Below, in pieces: positions 15,024 to 23,742 of a DNA stretch of 64,000 nt. A program made the translations under genes and the position numbers. Below the pieces are notes generated by a model. It ran no database searches and was not told the DNA's origin. It saw only the letters and a program-made list of their open reading frames with translations. Origin of the DNA: BP-191 sp035940575 (lineage in GTDB: Bacteria > Actinomycetota > Actinomycetes > BP-191); assembly GCA_035940575.1 (NCBI GenBank), contig DASZER010000016.1, positions 55,812-119,811 of the forward strand, read 5' to 3'. Position 1 is the first letter of the stretch. Every line of letters starts with the position of its first letter.

Positions 15024-17960
15024 ATGCGCCTGTTCACCCGGCGGTCCGCCGCCGTCACCGCCGCGATCCTCCTCGCGGTGGGCGTCGCCGTACCGCCCGC
15101 GACCGCGGGAGCGGGTCCGGCCGTCATCGACGACCACGACTCGCACATCGCGCCGCGCGCGTTCGACGTGTTCTCGTCGACCGGCGGCACCGTCTACGCC
15201 ACCGACAACGGCGGGTTCGGGCGCGTCTACCTGGCCCCCGGCACGATGACGACGGCCACGTCGACCGTCGACCTCGGCCCGCGCCCGCGGACGTTCACCC
15301 CGACGACGATCAGCGGCAGCCGCATCGCGATGCCGGTGGCCGGCGCGCAGTTCGACACGCCGATCACGCAGGTGCGCTCGTGCCTGATCGGCACGTGCCC
15401 GACGCTGTCGACGCTGACGATCCCGGCCGGCTGGGTGTACGCCGGCAACGCCGAGGACCGCGCGGTGATCTACCACAAGGCCACGAACAACCTCGGCCTC
15501 ATCGGCTGGACCGGCGGCTCGGTCACCAACCAGTGGCTCATGCCGGCCGACTACTCCGACGACGACGAGCCGCCCACGGCGCGCGGCGACGCGACCGGCA
15601 TCGCCGTCTCCGGCGGCGGTGACGTGACGTACGTCAACCGCGCGGCCGCGAGCGGAGCGGGCACCGTCCACTACCTCGGCGACGGGACGGGCGCCGTCCT
15701 CACGCCGACGTACGTCGTCTGGTACATCGTCGGCGTCGTCGAGCCCGACTTCGACCAGACGCACGTCTACCGCGTGCTGCGCTCGACCACCGAGCCGAAC
15801 CCGACGCCGGCGCTCGTCCGCGCGCTGACCGACGCTCCGATCGAGGACCTCGTCGCCAACGACTTCGGCGTCGCGTACACGATCCCGAGCGACGCCGGGG
15901 ACGGCACGTCGGCGCTGTGGACCATGGCGTACGACGGCACGCCCGTGCAGTACGCCCGCCCGCTGACGACGAACGCGCTGGCGCCGTTCCTCGCGACCAA
16001 CCAGATCCTCATCAACGACCGCCTCGCCGGCATGCCCGGCTTCTACAAGGTGACGCCGGGCTCGTACAGCGGCTCCTTGACGGGCCTCGTGCCGGTCCGC
16101 GGCGCGAACACGTTCTCGGTCGGCGTCTCCCACGGCCGCGCCGTCTACGCCGACGACATGACGGCCGACCTCCCGCTGTTCACGCGCACCGTGACCGACG
16201 GCCTCCCGGGTCCGGAGTCGCTCGTCACCGGCGCGACCGCCGGCCAGGTCGCGATCTCCGGCCCGTACGTCGCGTACTTCCGGTACAACGCGGACCCGTC
16301 GAAGATGGACGTCGTCTACGGCCGCCTCGACGGCGCCATGAAGACGACGACGGTGCCGATGAGCGAGAGCGGCAAGGTCGCGCTCTCCGGCCGCCGGGTG
16401 CTCGTCACCGGCGGCGCGCGCACGCGCGTCATCGACGCCGAGACGCAGGCGGTGACCGACCTCGGCCACACGTACGCGGCGATCTTCGGCGAGTACGTCG
16501 CGATGATCAGCTACGACACCGCGGCCGTCACGCGTCGCAACCTCGACAACGGCACGGTCCAGACCGTCCGCGCGGCCGTCCCCGGTTGCGTGTCGCCCTG
16601 CGTCGACGACGACAACTGGGCGCTCGCGGCGTGGGGCCACGAGGTCGTGTACGCGTTCGGTCACCAGGGCACCGTCCCCGACCACGTCGCCGGCCTCTGG
16701 AACGGCAACACCAACGCGACGACCGCGATGCCGATGCTCAGCGACGCCGAGGGCGCGCTGTACACCGAGGTCGCGTACTGGTCGGGCCTGCTGCTCGTGG
16801 CCCGCAACAACGCGAGCGTCCGCCTCTACGACATGCGCAACGCCGCCACCGAGAGCATCGTCGACACGTTCGCCGAGGAGCCGTTCGCGCTCGACGGCAA
16901 CGTCGTCGCGTGGCGGCCGCTGTCGGACCTCAAGGCCGTCGTCCGCGACGTCCGCGACTTCGTGCCCGGCCACACGCCGGCGCTGCGCTACCTCGGCGGC
17001 GGCGTGCCCACGGCGTTCGGCACCGACGCGGCGCCGGAGTGGGACGCGAGGCTCCTGCTCTCGCAGAACATGACCGGCGGCACGCTCACGATCCACTCCG
17101 GCAGCACGTCCGGGCCGGTCGTGAAGTCGATCCCGGTCAGCACGCTCAACGGCGAGATCAGCACGACCTGGGACGGCACGGACGGCGAGGACGCCGACGT
17201 GGCGCAGGGCACGTACTACTGGACGCTGGAGAGCGGCGGCGCCGCGCCCGCGCCGGTGCTGCGCGCCAACGGCTCGTCGCCCGTCAGCGGCTCGATCTTC
17301 GTCAGCCGCACGGCGCTCGCCGCGCCGTCGCTCACCGCGCCGGCGCTGTCGACGGACGTCACGCCGTCGACGACGTTCCCGGTGTCGTGGACGCCTCCGG
17401 CGGGCGCGCCGGCGGGCACGCGGTACCGCCTCGAGCGGTCCATCAACGGCGGCGCGTTCGGCCTCGCGACGACGACCGGCGCCCTGTCGGTCGCGTACGG
17501 CGGCTCGCCCGGCACGACGTACCGCTTCCGCGTCGCGGCGGTCGACCCGGCCGGTCGCATCGGCGCGTTCAGCTCGGTGCGGACGACCGTGGTGCCGTAC
17601 CAGGACAACGCGACCGGCACCGTCTACACCGGCTCGTGGGCGACCGGCTCCGGCGGGTCGTTCTACGGCGGCTCGCACCGCTACAGCGGCACGGCGGGCT
17701 CGACGTACACGTTCAAGGCGACGGGCACCACGATCTGGCTGGTCGGCACGAAGTCGACGAACTACGGCCAGTTCCAGGTCTCGATCGACGGCGGCGCGTA
17801 CTCCGGCCTCATCGACTCGTACGCCTCGTCGGTGCAGTACCGCAAGGTGCTGTACGGCGTGGGCCGCCTGTCGAACACCGCGCACACGATCCGCGTCCGC
17901 GTCTACGGCACCAGCCGCAGGCCGTACGTCGGCATCGACGGCGTGGGCTTCCTCCGCTAG
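15024..17960 (+). CDS. Large secreted multidomain protein (FlgD-like Ig and fibronectin III modules)
   Basis: 978 residues. A signal peptide (MRLFTRRSAAVTAAILLAVG) starts at the ATG placed after GGGGAG. Residues about 50-650 form a long beta-strand-rich region of repeated short strands that may be a propeller. A FlgD-like Ig module follows (about 680-740; TTWDGTDGEDADVAQGTYYW), then a fibronectin III-like domain (about 770-865; TYRFRVAAVDPAGR), and a C-terminal beta-sandwich (about 868-978; ends RPYVGIDGVGFLR). No catalytic motif is evident. Likely an extracellular adhesive or substrate-binding protein. Confidence 0.8.
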   Translation: MRLFTRRSAAVTAAILLAVGVAVPPATAGAGPAVIDDHDSHIAPRAFDVFSSTGGTVYATDNGGFGRVYLAPGTMTTATSTVDLGPRPRTFTPTTISGSRIAMPVAGAQFDTPITQVRSCLIGTCPTLSTLTIPAGWVYAGNAEDRAVIYHKATNNLGLIGWTGGSVTNQWLMPADYSDDDEPPTARGDATGIAVSGGGDVTYVNRAAASGAGTVHYLGDGTGAVLTPTYVVWYIVGVVEPDFDQTHVYRVLRSTTEPNPTPALVRALTDAPIEDLVANDFGVAYTIPSDAGDGTSALWTMAYDGTPVQYARPLTTNALAPFLATNQILINDRLAGMPGFYKVTPGSYSGSLTGLVPVRGANTFSVGVSHGRAVYADDMTADLPLFTRTVTDGLPGPESLVTGATAGQVAISGPYVAYFRYNADPSKMDVVYGRLDGAMKTTTVPMSESGKVALSGRRVLVTGGARTRVIDAETQAVTDLGHTYAAIFGEYVAMISYDTAAVTRRNLDNGTVQTVRAAVPGCVSPCVDDDNWALAAWGHEVVYAFGHQGTVPDHVAGLWNGNTNATTAMPMLSDAEGALYTEVAYWSGLLLVARNNASVRLYDMRNAATESIVDTFAEEPFALDGNVVAWRPLSDLKAVVRDVRDFVPGHTPALRYLGGGVPTAFGTDAAPEWDARLLLSQNMTGGTLTIHSGSTSGPVVKSIPVSTLNGEISTTWDGTDGEDADVAQGTYYWTLESGGAAPAPVLRANGSSPVSGSIFVSRTALAAPSLTAPALSTDVTPSTTFPVSWTPPAGAPAGTRYRLERSINGGAFGLATTTGALSVAYGGSPGTTYRFRVAAVDPAGRIGAFSSVRTTVVPYQDNATGTVYTGSWATGSGGSFYGGSHRYSGTAGSTYTFKATGTTIWLVGTKSTNYGQFQVSIDGGAYSGLIDSYASSVQYRKVLYGVGRLSNTAHTIRVRVYGTSRRPYVGIDGVGFLR

Positions 17961-18397
17961 GAGAGAAGCAGGCCCGTGATCACCAGGGCGGCCAGCAACG
18001 CGAGGCCGACCCAGAGCATGCGGCGCACGCGGCCGCCGACGTCGGGAGGCACGTACTCCCGGCGGCGGCGGCCGCAGTCGCACACGCCCGGCTCGAACGC
18101 CTGGTGCCCCTGCTCGCACACCCACCGCGGGCGTGCCGCGACGTCGTAGCCGCACTTCTCGCACGTCGTCGGCCGCGCGGTCTGCTGCGTGCCGCAGCGC
18201 GGGCAACGGCGGTACGTCGCCACCTCGTGCCCGACGAACCACGCCGTCCCGCCGAACAGCCCCGCGAACATCGCGAACGACACCGTCGTCGCGCCGAGGT
18301 CGTGGTGGAGGAGCTGGGCGACGCCGTACGTCAGCACGGCCGTGACGGCGACGGCGATCCACGCCCAGCGGCGCGCCAGCGCGCGCTCGTAGTCCAC
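17957..18397 (-). CDS. Membrane protein with zinc-ribbon domain
   Basis: 146 residues from GTG 18397. Two N-terminal transmembrane helices (about 9-27 and 37-56) lead into a cytoplasmic zinc-ribbon-like region with CPRCG, CEKCGYD and CDCGRRRREY (about 64-115), then a C-terminal helix (MLWVGLALLAALVITGLLLS). Six cysteines in CxxC/CxC pairs could bind one or two zinc ions. Function unknown. The stop overlaps the convergent secreted-protein stop by 4 bp. Confidence 0.7.
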   Translation of the reverse strand: MDYERALARRWAWIAVAVTAVLTYGVAQLLHHDLGATTVSFAMFAGLFGGTAWFVGHEVATYRRCPRCGTQQTARPTTCEKCGYDVAARPRWVCEQGHQAFEPGVCDCGRRRREYVPPDVGGRVRRMLWVGLALLAALVITGLLLS

Positions 18398-18424
18398 GGG
18401 ACCACTGTAGGTATCGTCCGCAAG

Positions 18425-19600
18425 ATGGACGACGCCAAGACGCAGTGGCACGAGCTGTTCCACGAGGTCGTGCAGACCGGCCTGTGCACCGGCTGCGCCG
18501 CCTGCGTCATGGCGTGCCCGCGCGACGTGCTCGGCTACGACCACGCGGTGACGTACCAGCCGTTCAACGTCGAGTCGTCAACCCGCGCCGACGACTGCGT
18601 GTACGGCCAGAAGGGCTGCGACATCTGCACGCGCGCGTGCCCGCGCTTCCGCGACTGGGAGACCGCGTCGGACGTCGCGCTGTTCGGCCGCGAGCGCGCC
18701 GCGGACGAGCCCGCTGGCATCGCGTCCGAGGTGCTGCTCGTCCGCGCGACGGACACCGCGACGTTCGAGGCGGGGCAGGACGGCGGGCTCGTGTCGGCGC
18801 TGCTGATCTGGGGCCTGGAGACCGGGCGCATCGACGGCGCGCTCGTCTCCGACTTCTCGCCGTCTCGCACGCTCGACGCCGTGCCCGCCGTCGTCACCGA
18901 CCGCGAGGGCGTGCTGCGGACGGCCGGCTCGCGCTACACGTACTCCGCCAACCCGCTCGCCATGCGCGACGCCGAGGCGCAGGGGCTCAAGTCGCTCGCG
19001 CTCGTCGGGATGTCGTGCCAGGCGTCGATCAACGGCACCGTCGTCGCGAACCGCCTCAACAAGTACGCCAAGCGCATCGCCATCACGATCGGGCTGCTCT
19101 GCTCGAAGACGTTCACCTACGACGGCATGTACGAGGGGATGCTCGCCGAGGAGTACGGCATCCCGCTCGACTCGATCGGCAAGGTCAACATCAAGGGCAA
19201 GTTCATCGTCTGGCACGGCCCGGACGACGAGCGGGTCGACATCCCGCTCAAGGAGACGCACAAGCACACCCGCCCCGGCTGCACGACGTGTCCGGACTTC
19301 GCCGCGCAGCACGCCGACATCTCGACCGGCGGCCTCGGCCAGGGCGACGGGTGGACGCTGACGCTGGTGCGTACGCAGCGCGGCCTCGAGTGGATGCAGG
19401 GGCTCCGCGACGCGGGGCTGATCGAGGTGCGGCCCGGCACCGACGACCCGGCGGCGCTGAACCTCATGGACAAGCTCTCCCTCGCCTCGCGCAAGCGCTG
19501 GCCCGCCGCGCGGCTCGGGCTCGCCGACGGCGCGGCGGCGCCGGGGCGCGCGACGCTGCCGGTGCCGTTGCCGATGCCAGAGGTCCGCCCGGGCGCGTAG
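18425..19600 (+). CDS. FrhB/FdhB-type coenzyme F420-related iron-sulfur flavoprotein
   Basis: 391 residues. The N-terminal ferredoxin segment has Cys21, 24, 27 and 31 (CTGCAACVMAC) and a second set in KGCDICTRACPRF. The FrhB/FdhB beta-subunit domain follows (about 90-350), with QDGGLVSALLIWGLETG, the Cys-containing LVGMSCQAS, GLLCSKTFTYDGM, KVNIKGKFIVW and a third cluster site CTTCPDFAAQHADIS. Family members reduce or oxidise F420 with FAD and Fe-S centres, or act in ferredoxin-dependent reductases. No hydrogenase or F420 biosynthesis gene is nearby, so partner and substrate are unknown. Confidence 0.85.
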   Translation: MDDAKTQWHELFHEVVQTGLCTGCAACVMACPRDVLGYDHAVTYQPFNVESSTRADDCVYGQKGCDICTRACPRFRDWETASDVALFGRERAADEPAGIASEVLLVRATDTATFEAGQDGGLVSALLIWGLETGRIDGALVSDFSPSRTLDAVPAVVTDREGVLRTAGSRYTYSANPLAMRDAEAQGLKSLALVGMSCQASINGTVVANRLNKYAKRIAITIGLLCSKTFTYDGMYEGMLAEEYGIPLDSIGKVNIKGKFIVWHGPDDERVDIPLKETHKHTRPGCTTCPDFAAQHADISTGGLGQGDGWTLTLVRTQRGLEWMQGLRDAGLIEVRPGTDDPAALNLMDKLSLASRKRWPAARLGLADGAAAPGRATLPVPLPMPEVRPGA

Positions 19601-19606
19601 CAGGTG

Positions 19607-19623
19607 CGTCACGCTGCGTGACG
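19607..19623. promoter_or_regulatory. Perfect 17-bp palindrome between the FrhB-like gene and the secreted pair
   Basis: CGTCACGC-T-GCGTGACG, 8-bp arms around one base, 6 bp after the stop at 19600 and 14 bp before the start at 19637. It could be an operator or a short terminator; the lack of a T-run leaves this open. Confidence 0.4.
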
Positions 19624-19636
19624 AACTCTGTCCCGC

Positions 19637-20347
19637 ATGCGCCGACTCGCCGCCGCCCTCCTGGGCGCGTTGCTGCTCCCCCTGCCCGTCGCGCATGCCG
19701 CCGCACCCGAGCTCACGATCGTCGCCGACCACCCGTCGACCGTCGCCGTCGACCTCGACGCGCCGGTCGCGATCGACTCCGAGCATCTGACGTTCACGAC
19801 GAGCAGCAGGTACGTCGTCATCACCGCGCAGCTCGGCCCCGACGTGGAGTTCTGGATGGCCAAGTGGAGCGACGGCAACTGGATGGGCGCGGGCACGCTG
19901 CCCGCGGGCCACGTCGTCCTCACGGTCTACACGGACGGCCCGATGACGTTCCGCACGCGCGGCACGGGGCTGACGGCGCCGCTGACGATCGCGCCGGAGA
20001 CGCCGGTGCAGGCCACGTCCGAGTCGCGCACCGTCGTCCCCGACGCGGACGGCAACGTCGAGTCGGACATCGCGTTCACGAACCCGGCCGCGCGAGCGTT
20101 CGTGCTGGCGTCGTACGAGCGCTCGTACACCCTGCGCGTGCTGGGGACGCAGACGTTCTGCGTGACCGTGTCCGGCGACTACTGCGAGACCGAGTCGCCT
20201 CCGGTGTCGTCGGGCAGCGAGCGGCAGGTCGACCAGCACGTCGCGTGGCCGTACCAGGGCACCGCGCACTCGATCTACCGCGGCACGGGCCGCACGTTCG
20301 ACGCGACGCCGGTGCTGCACGAGCTCGTCGTGCTCCCGCTCGCGTAG
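19637..20347 (+). CDS. Secreted protein, first of a tandem paralogous pair
   Basis: 236 residues with a signal peptide (MRRLAAALLGALLLPLPVAH). The mature protein is beta-strand-rich, shares its layout with the next gene (an opening strand, then VVITAQ near one third, SDIAFTNPAARAFVLASYER in the middle and a closing HELVVLPLA), and has two cysteines in the distal half (QTFCVTVSGDYCETE) that probably form a disulfide. Unknown family. The neighbouring copy at 20350 shows similar motifs throughout, so the pair arose by tandem duplication. Confidence 0.75.
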   Translation: MRRLAAALLGALLLPLPVAHAAAPELTIVADHPSTVAVDLDAPVAIDSEHLTFTTSSRYVVITAQLGPDVEFWMAKWSDGNWMGAGTLPAGHVVLTVYTDGPMTFRTRGTGLTAPLTIAPETPVQATSESRTVVPDADGNVESDIAFTNPAARAFVLASYERSYTLRVLGTQTFCVTVSGDYCETESPPVSSGSERQVDQHVAWPYQGTAHSIYRGTGRTFDATPVLHELVVLPLA

Positions 20348-20349
20348 CG

Positions 20350-21066
20350 GTGCGCCTCCTCCTCGCGATCCTCGCCTGCCTCGCGCTGTGCCCGGCCTCC
20401 GCGTCCGCGGCGACCGGCGAGGTCGTCGTCGTCGCGAACGGTCCCGGCGCCGCCGTCGTCACGCTGCCGTCCGACGTGGCGCTCGACCTGTCGGGCGTGA
20501 CGTTCGAGACGGCGAGCCCGTACGTCGTCCTGTCCGCGCAGCGCGACCGCGTCGTGCGGGCGTGGCTCGTGCGGTTCCGCGACGGCGGGACGTTCGGCTC
20601 GGCGTCGGCGCTCGCCGCGGGCCGGGTCGCGATCCGCGTCTGGACGGCGGGACGTACGACCGTCCGCATCCCCGCGCCCGGGCTCGGGCAGCGGCTCACG
20701 GTCGAGGCGACGGCGCCCGTGCCGGCGACGGCCGTCACGCGGACCGTCGCGCCCGACGTGACCGGGACGGCCGCGAGCGACGTGGCGTTCGCCAACCCGA
20801 CCGGGCGCGCGTTCGTGCTGCAGACCGTAGACAGGGCGTACGTCGCGAGCGCCGCGCGCGCCGGCACGCTCTGCGTCGCGCCGGGCTCGGACCCGTGCGG
20901 CGAGACGGCGGCCGACCCGCGACCGCTGCTCGACGGCAACGTCGCGTGGCAGGTGCAGCCGGGGCTGTGGTTCGGCGGGCCCGGGCACGCGTACTACCGC
21001 GCGACCGAGGTCGCCGCCGGCGGCGGCGCCGTACGTCACGACGTCGTCGTGCTGCCGCTGGAGTAG
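20350..21066 (+). CDS. Secreted protein, second of a tandem paralogous pair
   Basis: 238 residues from a GTG start two bases after the previous stop. Signal peptide MRLLLAILACLALCPASASA. Counterparts to the first copy include YVVLSAQRDR, SDVAFANPTGRAFVLQTVDR, a Cys pair in GTLCVAPGSDPCGET and the C-terminal HDVVVLPLE. The copies have clearly diverged, so the duplication is old. The two are probably co-translated and may pair at the cell surface. Function unknown. Confidence 0.75.
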   Translation: MRLLLAILACLALCPASASAATGEVVVVANGPGAAVVTLPSDVALDLSGVTFETASPYVVLSAQRDRVVRAWLVRFRDGGTFGSASALAAGRVAIRVWTAGRTTVRIPAPGLGQRLTVEATAPVPATAVTRTVAPDVTGTAASDVAFANPTGRAFVLQTVDRAYVASAARAGTLCVAPGSDPCGETAADPRPLLDGNVAWQVQPGLWFGGPGHAYYRATEVAAGGGAVRHDVVVLPLE

Positions 21067-21117
21067 CGGGCGCGTCGGCGGGGACGTCTCCGTCGCACCC
21101 GAAGGAAGGAGCGCCTG

Positions 21118-22278
21118 ATGCCCCCGACCCAGGTCGCCCCGAAGCTGCTCTCGTGGGCCTCCGACCTCGACCCCCAGGCCGCCGCGCAGGCGGCGCGAAC
21201 GGCGCGGCTGCCGTTCGTCGAGGGCCACGTCGCCCTGATGCCCGACGCGCACGTCGGCATCGGCGCGACCGTCGGCTCCGTCATCCCGACCCGCGACGCG
21301 ATCATCCCCGCGGCCGTCGGCGTCGACATCGGCTGCGGGATGGTCGCCGTCGAGACCGACCTCACCGCGTCCGACCTCCCCGACTCGCTCGACGCGCTGA
21401 TGCCGTTGGTCGCGCGGCGCATCCCGGCCGGCGTCGGCAAGGGCCACGAGCACGCCGTCTCCCCCGGCCGCTACGAGTCGCTGGGCAAGCCCGCGACCGG
21501 CCTGTCGCCGAAGCAGGCGGTCGTGGCGGCGACGCAGTTCGGCACGCTCGGCTCGGGCAACCACTTCGTGGAGGTCTGCCTGGACGAGCGTTCGCGCGTC
21601 TGGACGGTGCTGCACTCCGGGTCGCGCGGCATCGGCAACCAGCTCGCGCAGAAGCACATCGAGAAGGCGAAGGGCGTGATGAAGCGCCTCGGCGAGACGT
21701 TGGAGGACCGCGACCTCGCGTACTTCGTGCAGGGGACGCCGGAGTTCGAGCAGTACGTCACCGACATGCTCTGGGCGCAGCGCTACGCGATGGCGTCGCG
21801 TGGCGTGATGAGCGAGCGCGCGACGGCGTCGCTGTTCGAGGTCGTCGGCCGCGGCCGCGCCGTTCGGACGATCAACTGTCATCACAACTTCACCCAGCGC
21901 GAGGTGCACGACGGGCGCGAGATCTGGGTCACGCGCAAGGGCGCGATCAGGGCCGGTGTCGGCGACGAGGGCGTCATCCCCGGCTCGATGGGGACGCGGT
22001 CCTACGTCGTCACCGGGCTCGGCAACACGGCGTCGTACGCGTCGTGCAGCCACGGCGCCGGCCGCCGCCTCTCGCGCGGCCAGGCGAAGCGGTCGCTGTC
22101 CGTCGAGTCGCTCAAGGAGGCGATGAAGGGCAAGTCGTGGCTCGCGGCCAACGCGACGGCCCTGCTCGACGAGCACCCGGCGGCGTACAAGGACATCGAC
22201 CAGGTCATGGCCGACCAGAAGGACCTCGTGACGATCCAGCACACGCTGTCCCAGGTCTTCAACTACAAGGGCCTCTAG
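21118..22278 (+). CDS. rtcB: RNA-splicing ligase RtcB
   Basis: 386 residues, the length of standard bacterial RtcB. Mn-binding and catalytic motifs are intact: VGVDIGCGM, QFGTLGSGNHFVEV, LHSGSRGIG, NCHHNFTQ and the guanylylated histidine in SCSHGAGRRLSR. RtcB joins 2',3'-cyclic phosphate or 3'-phosphate RNA ends to 5'-OH ends using GTP and manganese, in RNA repair or tRNA splicing. No archease, RtcA or RtcR lies nearby. The start follows AAGGAAGGAG. A copy of the dispersed repeat follows the stop. Confidence 0.95.
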   Translation: MPPTQVAPKLLSWASDLDPQAAAQAARTARLPFVEGHVALMPDAHVGIGATVGSVIPTRDAIIPAAVGVDIGCGMVAVETDLTASDLPDSLDALMPLVARRIPAGVGKGHEHAVSPGRYESLGKPATGLSPKQAVVAATQFGTLGSGNHFVEVCLDERSRVWTVLHSGSRGIGNQLAQKHIEKAKGVMKRLGETLEDRDLAYFVQGTPEFEQYVTDMLWAQRYAMASRGVMSERATASLFEVVGRGRAVRTINCHHNFTQREVHDGREIWVTRKGAIRAGVGDEGVIPGSMGTRSYVVTGLGNTASYASCSHGAGRRLSRGQAKRSLSVESLKEAMKGKSWLAANATALLDEHPAAYKDIDQVMADQKDLVTIQHTLSQVFNYKGL

Positions 22279-22298
22279 AGGCGGGCCGCCCCTGTCCC

Positions 22299-22350
22299 CA
22301 ACATTGAAGATCGCCACGCGGGCGAGCGCGGCGTGGGCTGCAACGTCGGG
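22299..22350 (+). repeat. Dispersed intergenic palindrome-like element, copy 2
   Basis: Begins CAACATTGAAGATCG; core TTGAAGATCGCCACGCG at 22304-22320. Lies 20 bases after the rtcB stop, between it and the convergent LOG-family gene. The far half (GGGCTGCAACGTCG) aligns with the distal end of copy 3. Confidence 0.7.
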
Positions 22351-22362
22351 GGCCGGGGCGGG

Positions 22363-22953
22363 CTAGAGCTCGGCTTCGAGCAGCTCGTCGTCGTCGGGGG
22401 CAGGGACGTGGCCCGAGCCCTCGGCGAGGCGTACGGCCTCCTCGGCGGTCGTGCACCAGACGAGCGCGTCGTTGATGTCGGGCCGAGCGAAGCCCCGCGC
22501 GACGAGCTGGTCGATCTGGGCTCGCAACGGCGCGAACGCGTCGTCGGGGTCGCACACGACGACCGGCTTGTCGTGCATGCCGAGCGTGCGCGCGGTCCAG
22601 ATCTCGAGCAGCTCCTCCAGCGTGCCGATGCCGCCGGGCAGCGTGATGAACGCGTCCGAGCGCGCGTCCATCTCGCCCTTGCGCTCGCGCATGGTGTCGC
22701 ACACGACGAGCTCGTCGGCGCCGTGGTCGGCGATCTCGCGTTCGAGCAGGGCGCGCGGGATGATCCCGACCGTCCGCCCTCCCCCCTCGCGAACGGCGCG
22801 CGCGACGGCGCCCATCATCGAGACGGACCCGCCGCCGGTGACGAGGGAGTGCCCGCGCCGCGCGATCTCGGCGCCGACCTCGGCCGCGAGGTCGACGTAG
22901 CGCCGCGGGATCGCCTCGCTGGACGCGCAGAAGACGCAGATCGTGAGGCTCAC
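22363..22953 (-). CDS. LOG/TIGR00730 family nucleotide phosphoribohydrolase, short form
   Basis: 196 residues from GTG 22953, which overlaps the upstream stop (GTGA). The Rossmann-like fold opens with ICVFCASSEAIPRRY and carries the family signature SDAFITLPGGIGTLEELLE. LOG enzymes release adenine-type bases from cytokinin or purine 5'-monophosphates. It follows a longer LOG paralogue, so two different substrates are likely. Confidence 0.85.
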   Translation of the reverse strand: MSLTICVFCASSEAIPRRYVDLAAEVGAEIARRGHSLVTGGGSVSMMGAVARAVREGGGRTVGIIPRALLEREIADHGADELVVCDTMRERKGEMDARSDAFITLPGGIGTLEELLEIWTARTLGMHDKPVVVCDPDDAFAPLRAQIDQLVARGFARPDINDALVWCTTAEEAVRLAEGSGHVPAPDDDELLEAEL

Positions 22954-23732
22954 AGGCGACCTTCCTGCCGCCGGGCCGCCGCCGCCTTGACGATCACGTC
23001 CACGACCTCCTCGACGTCGTCGGTGACCGTCAGGAGGTCGACGTCCTCGGGGTCGATCTTGCCGGTCGCGAGCAGCCGCTCGCGGACCCAGTCGATCAGC
23101 CCGCCCCAGAACTCCGACCCGAGCAGCACGACGGGGAAGCGCGTGACCTTGTTCGTCTGCACCAGGGTCAGCGCCTCGAACAGCTCGTCCAGCGTCCCGA
23201 AGCCGCCGGGCAGGTTCACGAACGCCTGCGCGTACTTCACGAACATCGTCTTGCGCGCGAAGAAGTAGCGGAACTGGATGCCGATGTCGACCCAGTCGTT
23301 GATGCGCTGCTCGAACGGCAGCTCGATGCCGAGCCCCACGGACGTGCCGCCGGCCTCGCAGCACCCCTTGTTCACGGCCTCCATGAGGCCGGGGCCCCCG
23401 CCGGTGATGACCGTGAAGCCGGCCCGCGCCAGCGCCGCGCCGAGCTCCTCGCCCTGCCGGTACTCCGGCGTGTCCTTCGGCGTACGCGCCGAGCCGAACA
23501 CGCTCACGGCAGGCCCGAGCGAGGCGAGCGTGCCGAAGCCCTCGACGAACTCCGCCTGGATCCGCAGCACCCGCCACGGGTCGGTGTGCACCCAGTCGGC
23601 AGAGCCGCGGCTGTCGAGCAGCCGCTGGTCGGTCGTCGTCTCGGTCGCGTGCTCGCGCCGCAGGACGGTCTGCCCGCGCTGCTTCTCGGGCATCGGGTTG
23701 CGCGAGGGCAGCGCCGCCGGGTCGTCGGTCAT
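22950..23732 (-). CDS. LOG/TIGR00730 family nucleotide phosphoribohydrolase, long form
   Basis: 260 residues. An N-terminal extension (1-70, charged) is followed by the LOG domain: VSVFGSARTPKDTPEY, VITGGGPGLMEAVNKGC and FVNLPGGFGTLDELFEALT. The family hydrolyses the N-glycosidic bond of nucleoside 5'-monophosphates. Its ATG is 10 bp after the dapE stop and its TGA overlaps the next LOG gene, so it probably belongs to the lysine-gene transcript, as LOG genes also neighbour dapE in mycobacteria. Confidence 0.85.
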   Translation of the reverse strand: MTDDPAALPSRNPMPEKQRGQTVLRREHATETTTDQRLLDSRGSADWVHTDPWRVLRIQAEFVEGFGTLASLGPAVSVFGSARTPKDTPEYRQGEELGAALARAGFTVITGGGPGLMEAVNKGCCEAGGTSVGLGIELPFEQRINDWVDIGIQFRYFFARKTMFVKYAQAFVNLPGGFGTLDELFEALTLVQTNKVTRFPVVLLGSEFWGGLIDWVRERLLATGKIDPEDVDLLTVTDDVEEVVDVIVKAAAARRQEGRL

Positions 23733-23742
23733 GACGATCTTC

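Noticed and set aside
14928..18362. Open frame of 1144 codons on the minus strand
   Set aside because: Antisense to the secreted-protein gene; Arg/Asp/Val-repetitive composition typical of high-GC shadow frames, no start signal or domain.
20275..22317. Open frame of 680 codons on the minus strand
   Set aside because: Lies opposite rtcB and the secreted pair, with low-complexity shadow composition.
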